NCBI RefSeq assembly: GCF_000022145.1
Contig: NC_011891.1
Location: 4,446,501-4,510,500 of the forward strand
Direction of reading: 5' to 3'
DNA from: Anaeromyxobacter dehalogenans 2CP-1
GTDB lineage: Bacteria > Myxococcota > Myxococcia > Myxococcales > Anaeromyxobacteraceae
DNA: 64,000 nt
Part shown: in pieces, positions 45,315-52,754 of the stretch
How positions within the stretch are numbered: position 1 is the first letter of the stretch
How the letters are laid out: every line of letters begins with the position of its first letter
Position numbers and translations under genes: made by a program
The notes under the pieces: generated by a model
Databases searched by the model: none
What the model was told of the DNA's origin: nothing
What the model saw: the letters and a program-made list of their open reading frames with translations, nothing else

Positions 45315-47036
45315 ATGGCGGGCTGCGACGTCGTCCTGGTCGGCTACGAGGACGAGGAGAACCTCGGCCTGCGGTACCTCGCCGCCTACCTCGCGCAGGC
45401 GGGCGTGACGGTGGACCTCGCGCCCTACCGCGCGGGCGTCCGCCGGGAGCTGCTCGCCTACCTGCGCGCGCGCCGTCCCCGGCTGGTGGGGTTCTCGCTC
45501 ATCTTCCAGGGGATGCTCCCGGACTTCGCCGACCTCGTCGCGTACCTTCGCGCGAACGGCGTCGCCGCCCACTTCACCATGGGCGGCCACTTCCCCAGCC
45601 TCGCCTGGGAGCGCACGCTGGCGCTGGTCCCGGGGCTGGACACGGTGGTCCGCCACGAGGGCGAGCTCACGCTGCTCGAGCTGGTGCGCGCGCTCGACCA
45701 GCCGGCGCGCTGGCGCGCGATCCCCGGCCTCGCGTTCCGCGACCACGGCGTCCCCGCCGCGACGCCGGCGCGGCCGCTCGTCCCGACGCTCGACGCGCTG
45801 CCGTTCCCCGTGCGCCGGCGCGAGACGCTCGCCGCCCGCGGCGTGGGCATCGCCTCGCTGGTGGCGAGCCGCGGCTGCTACTACGACTGCTCGTTCTGCT
45901 CGGTCCAGACGTTCTACGGCGAGCCGCCGGGTCCGCGCCGGCGCACCCGCTCGCCGGGCAACGTGGCGGACGAGATGCAGGCGCTGCACGACGGCAAGGG
46001 CGTGCGGGTCTTCATCTTCAAGGACGACGACCTCGCCACCCGCGGCCCGCGGGCGCGCGGGTGGATCGAGGCGTTCGCGCGCGAGCTGGAGGTGCGACGG
46101 CTCGGCCGGCGCATCGCCTGGCGCATCTCCTGCCGCGTGGACGACCTCGACGCGGACCTGCTCCGCCGGCTCCGGGGGGTCGGGCTGACGTGGGTGTACC
46201 TCGGCATCGAGTCGGGCTCGGAGCAGGGCCTGCGCACGTGCAACAAGCGCTTCACGGTGGACGCCGTCCGGCGCGGGGTCGCGCTGCTGCGCCGCCTCCG
46301 GCTGGCGTTCGACTACGGCTTCATGCTGCTCGACCCGGACTCCACCTTCGCGTCGGTGCGGGAGAGCGTGGGCTTCCTCGAGGACCTGGGCCGCCGCGGC
46401 GACGCCTCGGTCCACTTCACCAAGATGTTCCCGTACGTCGGGACCGCGATCGCGGCGCGGCTCGCGGCGGAGGGCCGGCTCGCGGGCACCGACGCGGCGC
46501 CGGACTACGCGTTCCGGGACCCGCGGCTGGACCTGCTCCAGGGGTTCCTGTCGGAGGCGTTCCACGAGCGCAACTTCGGGCCGACCGGCCTGGTGAGCGC
46601 GAGCCGCATGGCCGCGTTCGACCTCGAGCTCGCGACCCGTTTCGGCGGCGGCGCGAGCGACGGCACCCGCGCCTACCGCGCCTCGATCCGCGCGCTCACG
46701 GCGGAGGGGAACGCGATCGCGATCTCGGCGGTGCGGCGCGCGCTCGACGTGCTCGAGGCCCGCTCGGTGGACGGGTGCGTCGCCGCCTGGCCGGCGCTGC
46801 TCGAGCTGGCCCGCCGCGCCCGCGAGGCGGACCTCGACCTCGCAGGCCGGCTGCGCGAGGTCATGGCCGACAACGGCCACGACGCGCCGCGGCCCCGCGC
46901 GCTCCTCAGCGCGAAGCGCCCGGCCCGGCGGCGCCCGGCGGCGAGGCGGGTCCGGCCGCCCGAGGGCCGTGCATCAGCTCGAGCACGGCGCGGTACAGGC
47001 GCTGGCGCGCGTCGTGGCGCTGGCTGGCGCGGGTGA
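45315..47036 (+). CDS. B12-binding-type radical SAM protein
   Basis: 573 residues from ATG at 45315 with GGAGG ahead. An N-terminal Rossmann-like B12-binding-type domain (VLVGYEDEENLGLRYLAAYL... PRLVGFSLIFQGM... VAAHFTMGGHFPSL) precedes the radical SAM core with the cluster motif CYYDCSFC (CxxxCxxC) and VYLGIESGSEQGLR. Such proteins perform SAM-radical chemistry, often methylation, on unknown substrates. The C-terminal ~45 residues overlap, antisense, the end of the mechanosensitive-channel gene by 131 bp, and look like low-complexity read-through. Confidence 0.88.
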   Translation: MAGCDVVLVGYEDEENLGLRYLAAYLAQAGVTVDLAPYRAGVRRELLAYLRARRPRLVGFSLIFQGMLPDFADLVAYLRANGVAAHFTMGGHFPSLAWERTLALVPGLDTVVRHEGELTLLELVRALDQPARWRAIPGLAFRDHGVPAATPARPLVPTLDALPFPVRRRETLAARGVGIASLVASRGCYYDCSFCSVQTFYGEPPGPRRRTRSPGNVADEMQALHDGKGVRVFIFKDDDLATRGPRARGWIEAFARELEVRRLGRRIAWRISCRVDDLDADLLRRLRGVGLTWVYLGIESGSEQGLRTCNKRFTVDAVRRGVALLRRLRLAFDYGFMLLDPDSTFASVRESVGFLEDLGRRGDASVHFTKMFPYVGTAIAARLAAEGRLAGTDAAPDYAFRDPRLDLLQGFLSEAFHERNFGPTGLVSASRMAAFDLELATRFGGGASDGTRAYRASIRALTAEGNAIAISAVRRALDVLEARSVDGCVAAWPALLELARRAREADLDLAGRLREVMADNGHDAPRPRALLSAKRPARRRPAARRVRPPEGRASARARRGTGAGARRGAGWRG

Positions 47037-48837
47037 TGTACCGGACCACGACCTCCATGCCGTTCGCGGCAGGCACCACCTGGATGCCGGGCACGGCCGA
47101 GAAGCTCTGCACGGCGTAGCGCGAGGTGGTCTTCCGCCACTCGCTCTCCGCCGCCTTGGCGTTCGCCTCGGTCTCCTTCTCGACCAGGTGCTGCACGCCG
47201 TCGATGACGGGGTACGGGTCGCGGCCGAGCGGGACCAGCAGCCGCAGCTCGTCCCACATCCACTGGCCGGAGGTGGAGAAGTTGAAGTAGTGGCCCTCGA
47301 TGGCGAACGAGTTCACGAACGACACGCGGCGGCCGGTGGGGTGGCCGGCGTCGTTCCAGCTCCCGGTCTCGAGCAGCACGGTGTGGAAGAGCCCGATCTC
47401 CACCACCTCGCCGCCCACGCCCTTGATCTCCACCCAGTCGCCCACGCGGATGCCGTTTCGGCCCATGAGGATGAACCAGCCGAAGAAGGCGACGATGAAG
47501 TCCTTCAGCGCGACGGTGAGGCCGGCGCCGGCGAGGCCGAGGACGGTGGTGGCCTGCCCGGGCGCGCCGAACACCACGAAGAGCGCCACGAGCACGGTGA
47601 CCACGTTCACGCCCAGGCGCGCCACGGTGCGCACGGTCTCGACCCGCAGCCGCTCCTTCGCGCGCTTGCGGAAGAAGCGGTCCACCGCCTCGCCGAGCCC
47701 GAACCCGGCCGCCACCACCGCGAGCAGGCCCAGCAGGCCCCACAGCAGCCGGTGCAGCGCGGCGCGGACGTGGCCGTGCACCACCTCGCGCCACTGGCCG
47801 TAGGTGTCGGAGAGCTCGTTCAGGTCCTGCAGGCGTCGGCCGATGGTGGCGAGGCGGCGCTGGTCGTCGCTGAAGCGCTGGAGCGCCTTCACCGCCTCGG
47901 CCTTCGCGGCGCGATCCGCTGCGGCCGCCTCGCCGGCGGCCACCCGCGCGGCGGACGCCTTCGCGGCCTCGCGCTCCTCGGCCTCGCGCTTCTTCCGCGC
48001 CACGAGGTCGTCGCGGCGCTTCGCGAGCCGCTGCGCGCGATCCTGGATGTCGGCCTGCGCGGCCGCGAGCTGCGCCGCCTTGGCGCGGTGCCAGCTCCAC
48101 CCCCGCCAGCGCGAGAGCAGGCTGGGCGCGGTCGCGGGCGCCGCCGCGACCGGCGGCCGCGGCTCCTTCTGCGCGGCGTCGTACACCTCGCGCAGGCGGC
48201 GGATGCGCACCTGCGGATCGCCGCCGGCGCGCTGGAGCTGATCGGTCGCGGAAGCGAGCTCGTTGTTCTCGAGCTCCAGCTCGGCCCGCGCGACCTCGAG
48301 CTGGTCCTCGAGCTCCACCGGCTCGCGCTCCGGCGCGGCCTTCACCCTCGCCTCGAGCGCCGCCACCCGCCCCTCGGCCGCGTCCACCGCCGCCTGCGCC
48401 CGGGCCCGCGCGTCGGCGAGCGCCTTCAGCTCCGGCGTCTGCTCGGGCACGCTCTCGGCGGCGTCGCGCATCGCCACCGCGAACGCGAGGTCGATGGCGT
48501 GGTCGGCGAGCCGCTCGGCCTGGCGCGAGAGCTCCTGCTCCTCGGGCGTGCTCGCGAACGCGGAGAGCTGCTTCGCGGTGAGGAGCGGCCGCATGTCCAC
48601 GAGCCGCGTGCGGCGCGGCCGCTGGCCGCCCGGGCCCTGGCCCGGCGCGCCGGCGGGTGCGTTGCCGGCTCCGCCACCGCGGGCGCTCCCCTGCCCGGGC
48701 GCGCCGCCGCCGGCCGACGGCGCACCGGCCGCGCCTGCGTCGGGCGCGCCGCGATCGCGCGTGAGGAAGAGCCCGGCGCCGACCGCGCCGAGCAGGAGCA
48801 CCAGCAGGATCACCGTCACCGTTCGCGAGACGTTCAC
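46906..48837 (-). CDS. MscS-family mechanosensitive channel with long periplasmic coiled region
   Basis: About 643 residues from GTG at 48837 (GTG at 48855 would add six). An N-terminal hydrophobic segment (TVTVILLVLLLGAVGAGLFL) precedes a Gly/Pro-rich part and a long Ala/Glu/Arg-rich coiled region to ~residue 360, then helices near ALHRLLWGLLGLLAVVAAGFG and LGVNVVTVLVALFVVFGAPG, and the MscS beta domain: GWFILMGRNGIRVGDWVEIKGVGGEV. The pore helix segment ATTVLGLAGAGLTVALKDFI is present. Acts in osmotic relief in the inner membrane. Confidence 0.88.
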   Translation of the reverse strand: MNVSRTVTVILLVLLLGAVGAGLFLTRDRGAPDAGAAGAPSAGGGAPGQGSARGGGAGNAPAGAPGQGPGGQRPRRTRLVDMRPLLTAKQLSAFASTPEEQELSRQAERLADHAIDLAFAVAMRDAAESVPEQTPELKALADARARAQAAVDAAEGRVAALEARVKAAPEREPVELEDQLEVARAELELENNELASATDQLQRAGGDPQVRIRRLREVYDAAQKEPRPPVAAAPATAPSLLSRWRGWSWHRAKAAQLAAAQADIQDRAQRLAKRRDDLVARKKREAEEREAAKASAARVAAGEAAAADRAAKAEAVKALQRFSDDQRRLATIGRRLQDLNELSDTYGQWREVVHGHVRAALHRLLWGLLGLLAVVAAGFGLGEAVDRFFRKRAKERLRVETVRTVARLGVNVVTVLVALFVVFGAPGQATTVLGLAGAGLTVALKDFIVAFFGWFILMGRNGIRVGDWVEIKGVGGEVVEIGLFHTVLLETGSWNDAGHPTGRRVSFVNSFAIEGHYFNFSTSGQWMWDELRLLVPLGRDPYPVIDGVQHLVEKETEANAKAAESEWRKTTSRYAVQSFSAVPGIQVVPAANGMEVVVRYITRASQRHDARQRLYRAVLELMHGPRAAGPASPPGAAGPGASR

Positions 48838-48951
48838 GGCGCGGCAGCACAGCACGAACTCGGGGCGGCGCCAAGGTGGGCCGGCGTGGGCCTCGTCCGC
48901 GCGACGAGTCGGCGCGGCGCCGGGCCGCCGGGCGAGGGCCGCAGCGCCCCC

Positions 48952-49575
48952 TCACCGCCCCCGCGGCTCGAGCTTCAGCTCCACCCAGCCCCGCACCGAG
49001 CTCACCTGCCAGATCCGCTCGGCGCGCGAGAGGTCACCCAGCGTGAGCGCCGCCTCCTCCAGCTCGCCGGCCTCGAGGAGGTGCGCGCGGAACGTGCCGG
49101 GCAGGAGCCCGGCGGACGCAGGCGGGGTGAGCCTGCGGCCGCCGCGCTCCAGCACCAGGTTGCCGGTGCTGGTCTCGGTGAGCTCGCCGCGCTCGTTCCA
49201 GAGGATCACCTCGTCGGACTCCGGGTGGCAGGCGCGGGCGCGCTCGAACGGCTCGCGCCGCGAGGTCTTGAACCGGAGGAAGGCGTCGGCGGAGTCCACC
49301 GGGTCGGGGGCGAGCGCGGCGCCGAGCGGCCGCGAGGACGGGAGGGGCAGCGCCTCCACCGCGAGGCGCCCATCGGCCGCGAGCTCGAGGCGGACCTTGC
49401 GCGAGCCCTCGAGCCCGGCCACCGCGCCCTCGAGCGCCGCCCGGACCGCGGCCGGATCGAAGGGATGGCCGAACCGCGCCGCGGCGCCGGCGAGCCGCGC
49501 GAGGTGCCGGTCGAGCAGGAACCAGCCGCCCGCCGGCTCCCACCGCAGCGCCTCCAGCAGCAGGAGCCCGCTCAC
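48952..49575 (-). CDS. pabC: Aminodeoxychorismate lyase (class IV aminotransferase fold)
   Basis: 207 residues. GTG at 49575 overlaps the pabB stop (GTGA). Sequence landmarks of fold-type IV PLP enzymes are visible: LLLLEALRWEPAGGWFLLDRHLARL, FKTSRREPFERAR with the lysine expected to hold PLP, and ILWNERGELTETSTGNLVLE. Converts 4-amino-4-deoxychorismate to p-aminobenzoate for folate synthesis. Shorter than stand-alone PabC of E. coli (269 residues), but typical of proteins paired with PabB. Confidence 0.9.
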   Translation of the reverse strand: MSGLLLLEALRWEPAGGWFLLDRHLARLAGAAARFGHPFDPAAVRAALEGAVAGLEGSRKVRLELAADGRLAVEALPLPSSRPLGAALAPDPVDSADAFLRFKTSRREPFERARACHPESDEVILWNERGELTETSTGNLVLERGGRRLTPPASAGLLPGTFRAHLLEAGELEEAALTLGDLSRAERIWQVSSVRGWVELKLEPRGR

Positions 49576-51020
49576 CTCGCCACCTCGTGCCAGCTCGCGA
49601 CGGCGCGGATGAGGTTGCGCGCCTTCAGCTCCGCCTCGCCGTGCTCCGCCTCGGGCACGGAGTCGGCCACGATGCCGCCGCCGGCGTGCAGGTGCACGTG
49701 GCCGCCCGCGACGACGATCGTGCGGATGGCGACGTTCAGGTCCGCGGTGCCCTGGAAGCCGAGGTAGCCGATGCTGCCGGTGTACACGCCCCGCGCGACC
49801 GGCTCCAGCTCGTCCACGATCTCCATGGCGCGGATCTTGGGCGCGCCGGTGATCGAGGCGGCGGGGAACGCGGCGCGCAGGAGGTCGCAGACGCCGCGTC
49901 CGGGCGCGAGCCGGCCGCGCACGGTCGCGACGAGGTGGTGGACCGAGGGGTGGCGCTCGACCTCGGGGAACGCGTCCACCCGCACCGAGCCGGGCGCGCA
50001 CACGCGCCCGAGGTCGTTCCGCGCCACGTCCACGATCATGGCCAGCTCGGCGCGGTCCTTCGCGCTCGCGAGCAGCGCCGCCCGCAGGCGCGCGTCCTCC
50101 TCCGGCGTCGCCCCGCGTGGCGCGGTCCCCTTGATCGGCCGCGTCTCCACCTCGGCGCCGTCCACCCGCAGGAAGCGCTCCGGGGAGGCGCACGACACCT
50201 GCACGGCGTCGAAGCCGAGCCAGGCCGCGAAGGGCGCCGGGTTGAGCCGCATGAGGCGGCGGTGGAGCGCCCAGGGATCGCGCCCGCGCGCCGGCGCGAA
50301 CCACCGCCCGGTGAAGTTCACCTGGTACGCGTCGCCGGCGGCGACGTGGTCCTGGATGCGCCGCACCGCCGCGAGGTACGCGTCGCGCGTCAGGTCGCGC
50401 GAGAGCGGCTCGTCCGGCGCCGCGTCGTCCGGCGCCGCGTCGTCGGGCGCGGTGCCCCGCCGCGCAGCCTCGAGCACCGCGCGCCGGACCTCGCCGAGGG
50501 GCGCGCGGCCCGGGAGGTCGGGCGAGGCGAGGCAGGCGAGGTACGCCCGGCCCGCGCCGCGATCGAGCACGAGCACGCGATCGTAGAGGCCGAGCACGGC
50601 GTCCGGGGCGCCGCTCGCGTCGCGCGCGGCGCGTGGCAGGCGCTCCAGCTCACCCGCGAGCCCGTACCCGAGGTAACCGGCGGCCCCGCCCACGAACGGC
50701 GCGGGAAGCCCGCCCGCGTCCACCTCGAGGCGGTGCGCCGCGAGGAGCCGTTCGACGACGTCGAGCACCTTGCCGCGGAGGGTGGCCCGCTCGCCGGTCC
50801 AGCGTCGCAGCTCGACCTGGCCGTCGCGCGCCACCAGCGTCGCGAACGGATCGAAGCAGGCGAACGAGAACCGCCCCAGGCGGCCGTCCACCGCGCGGCT
50901 GTCGAGGAGCACGAGCCCGGGCCTGCGCCGGAGCGCGTCCACGCACCGCTCGAAGCCCTCGACGCCGAGCTCGAGCGCCTCGACCGCCGCCTGGAAGGTC
51001 ACCGCGCGCGGGGCGAGCAT
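49572..51020 (-). CDS. pabB: Aminodeoxychorismate synthase component I
   Basis: 482 residues from ATG at 51020; GTG at 51002 is an alternative. Chorismate-binding enzyme signatures: YQVNFTGRWF, VSCASPERFLRVDGAEVETRPIKGT, LAMIVDVARNDLGRVC, VHHLVATVRGRLAPG, FPAASITGAPKIRAMEIVDELE, and YTGSIGYLGFQGTADLNVAIRTI. Makes aminodeoxychorismate from chorismate with glutamine-derived ammonia; the PabA glutaminase is not in the window. An in-frame tandem AAPDDAAPDDAAPDE occurs near residue 200, a short repeat. Confidence 0.94.
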   Translation of the reverse strand: MLAPRAVTFQAAVEALELGVEGFERCVDALRRRPGLVLLDSRAVDGRLGRFSFACFDPFATLVARDGQVELRRWTGERATLRGKVLDVVERLLAAHRLEVDAGGLPAPFVGGAAGYLGYGLAGELERLPRAARDASGAPDAVLGLYDRVLVLDRGAGRAYLACLASPDLPGRAPLGEVRRAVLEAARRGTAPDDAAPDDAAPDEPLSRDLTRDAYLAAVRRIQDHVAAGDAYQVNFTGRWFAPARGRDPWALHRRLMRLNPAPFAAWLGFDAVQVSCASPERFLRVDGAEVETRPIKGTAPRGATPEEDARLRAALLASAKDRAELAMIVDVARNDLGRVCAPGSVRVDAFPEVERHPSVHHLVATVRGRLAPGRGVCDLLRAAFPAASITGAPKIRAMEIVDELEPVARGVYTGSIGYLGFQGTADLNVAIRTIVVAGGHVHLHAGGGIVADSVPEAEHGEAELKARNLIRAVASWHEVAR

Positions 51021-51101
51021 CGCGGCGTTCTACGCCGTCCCGAGGCCGGCCCACCAGCCGAGCCCGCACCTGGGACGCGGCCCACCGGGCGCGCGGCCGG
51101 T

Positions 51102-51383
51102 TCAGGCCGCCGGCGCGCCGAGCACGCGCAGGTAGGACAGCCCGTCCATGCGCTCCACCTCGAAGTAGCCGTGGCGCGCGCCCCACTCCGCCCACTCGAC
51201 CGCGGCGCCGCGGACCCACACCACCGATCGATCGGAGCCGCGCAGGAGGCGGCGCTGCTTGCGGCACCAGGCGAGGCGTCCGAGCGGCCCGAACACGGGG
51301 TCGATCAGCTGCTCGCGCAGCGCCGTCAGGACCGCCTTCAGCGTGCCGCCCTTCGACGCGTCTCGTCCCGGATCCGGAACCAT
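51102..51383 (-). CDS. Small hypothetical protein
   Basis: 93 residues from ATG at 51383 (AGGAAG ahead on the minus strand). The C-terminal part VVWVRGAAVEWAEWGARHGYFEVERMDGLSYLRVLG is aromatic-rich and looks folded. No family recognised. Confidence 0.6.
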   Translation of the reverse strand: MVPDPGRDASKGGTLKAVLTALREQLIDPVFGPLGRLAWCRKQRRLLRGSDRSVVWVRGAAVEWAEWGARHGYFEVERMDGLSYLRVLGAPAA

Positions 51384-51829
51384 GTCTGGTCGCTTCCTGC
51401 CGGCGCCGCCGTGGTCGCGCACCCGCCGCGCACCGCGCGCCCTGGGGCGCGCAGCGGCTCGTCGTGGCACGAAGGGTGGCGCGGGTGAGTTCCGCCGTGT
51501 CGCTCACGGCGTCCTGGAGGCCGGCGAGCTGCGCCGGCTGACACCGGTATACCACCGGGAGCGCCCCGGCGCTCGCCGCGCCGGCGGCGGTCATCTCAGG
51601 GCGACGGGTCGACATCTCCCCGTCCTTCGATTACATCCACCGAGAGCCTCCCGCCTCGGGAGGACCAGGGCGCACGGTCCGATCGGCGCCGCGCCGCCCA
51701 CTCCCCGACAACCGATTGAAGGTCCGCACACGGACCTCCGCACGGCGAAGGCCCGCAGCGCGCACGCGCGGACACCGTCCGCGCGCGCTCGTTCGTCGCC
51801 GCGCCGCGCACGCAAGAGAGGCAACGCGC
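51384..51829. other. Intergenic stretch without a clear gene
   Basis: About 445 bp between divergently placed small genes; several open frames exist but none has a good start or composition. A perfect 7-bp hairpin AGGTCCG-CACA-CGGACCT lies near 51720-51737. Promoters for both flanking genes must be here. Confidence 0.45.
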
Positions 51830-52051
51830 ATGAGCTTCAAGGATCTCGAGAAGAGAAACACCCAGCCTCACGTGGACACGCCGGCCCAGGCGGAGGCGAG
51901 GGCGGCCGCCGCGGCCGACGTGAAGACGAAGGCCGACGCCAAGGCGGCGAAGAACGCCGCGCAGCGCGAGAAGGGCGCGAACGACGCGTCGAAGGGCGCG
52001 GCCGCCGCGCCGCCGGCCAAGGAGACGAAGGCCGCTCCGAAGGCGAAGTGA
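51830..52051 (+). CDS. Small Ala/Lys-rich protein
   Basis: 73 residues from ATG at 51830, with GAGAGGCAACGCGC ahead. Begins MSFKDLEKRNTQP and is then an almost pure Ala/Lys/Glu helix (AAAADVKTKADAKAAKNAAQ), strongly charged. Probably an intrinsically helical or disordered cytoplasmic protein; function unknown. Confidence 0.6.
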   Translation: MSFKDLEKRNTQPHVDTPAQAEARAAAAADVKTKADAKAAKNAAQREKGANDASKGAAAAPPAKETKAAPKAK

Positions 52052-52337
52052 AGTAGCGTCCGGGGTCGTGGCGGCGCCCGTCCGCCACGACCGCTCCACC
52101 CGCTCCCGCGCGCCGGGCCCCTCGCCTCGCGGTCGAGCCCGACGCTCCGTCCGACCGATTCTCGAGTCGCGTCGTGTCGCCGCATCGTCACCTCACCGGA
52201 ATGGTCGCGCCCCGATCGGCGGCGATCTTCTCCGGAATGCGGCGCCTGTCTCGTGGTTCAACGACATGCGTTCCGGCACTGCGAGCGGAGACCTCCCCGC
52301 GAGCGGGCGCGCCCACCCTCACCCCACGGGAGCCACC

Positions 52338-52754
52338 ATGGAAGACCACCGTGAAACCGCGCAGCCGAAGGTGCTGCTGGTCGAGGACGACGACGACCTG
52401 CGCGTCGCCATGGCGGGCTGCCTCGCGGGCGCGGGCTTCGACGTGACGCTGGTCGCGACGGGGGCGGACGCGGTGCGCGCGGCGCTGCGCGATCACCCGC
52501 AGGTCATGGTCATCGACGTGATGCTGCCGGACTCGGGCGGGCTCGGGGTCGCGGAGGCGCTGCACCGCTACCCGGAGCTGGAGCAGGTGCCGGTGCTGTT
52601 CACCACCGGCCTCGCCGCCCCGGCGGTGAAGGCGCTGCTCGCGCCGGCGCCGGTGCTGTTCAAGCCGTTCGGCCGGCGCCAGCTCGTGAGCGCGGTGCGG
52701 AGCGCGGTGCAGCGGCGGCCGCCGGCTTCCCAGGCGCCGGCGGCCGCGCCCTGA
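52338..52754 (+). CDS. Stand-alone receiver-domain response regulator
   Basis: 138 residues. Acidic pocket VLLVEDDDDLRVAM, phospho-acceptor Asp in VMVIDVMLPDSGGLG, Thr in VLFTTGL, and Lys in VLFKPFGRRQL. No output domain, only a Pro/Ala tail, so it works by protein contact or as a phosphate sink, CheY/Spo0F style. Start ATG at 52338 with CACGGGAG ahead. No kinase gene adjacent. Confidence 0.9.
   Translation: MEDHRETAQPKVLLVEDDDDLRVAMAGCLAGAGFDVTLVATGADAVRAALRDHPQVMVIDVMLPDSGGLGVAEALHRYPELEQVPVLFTTGLAAPAVKALLAPAPVLFKPFGRRQLVSAVRSAVQRRPPASQAPAAAP

Noticed and set aside
46969-49767. A 932-codon frame on the plus strand
   Set aside because: Antisense to MscS and pabC; no recognisable motifs.
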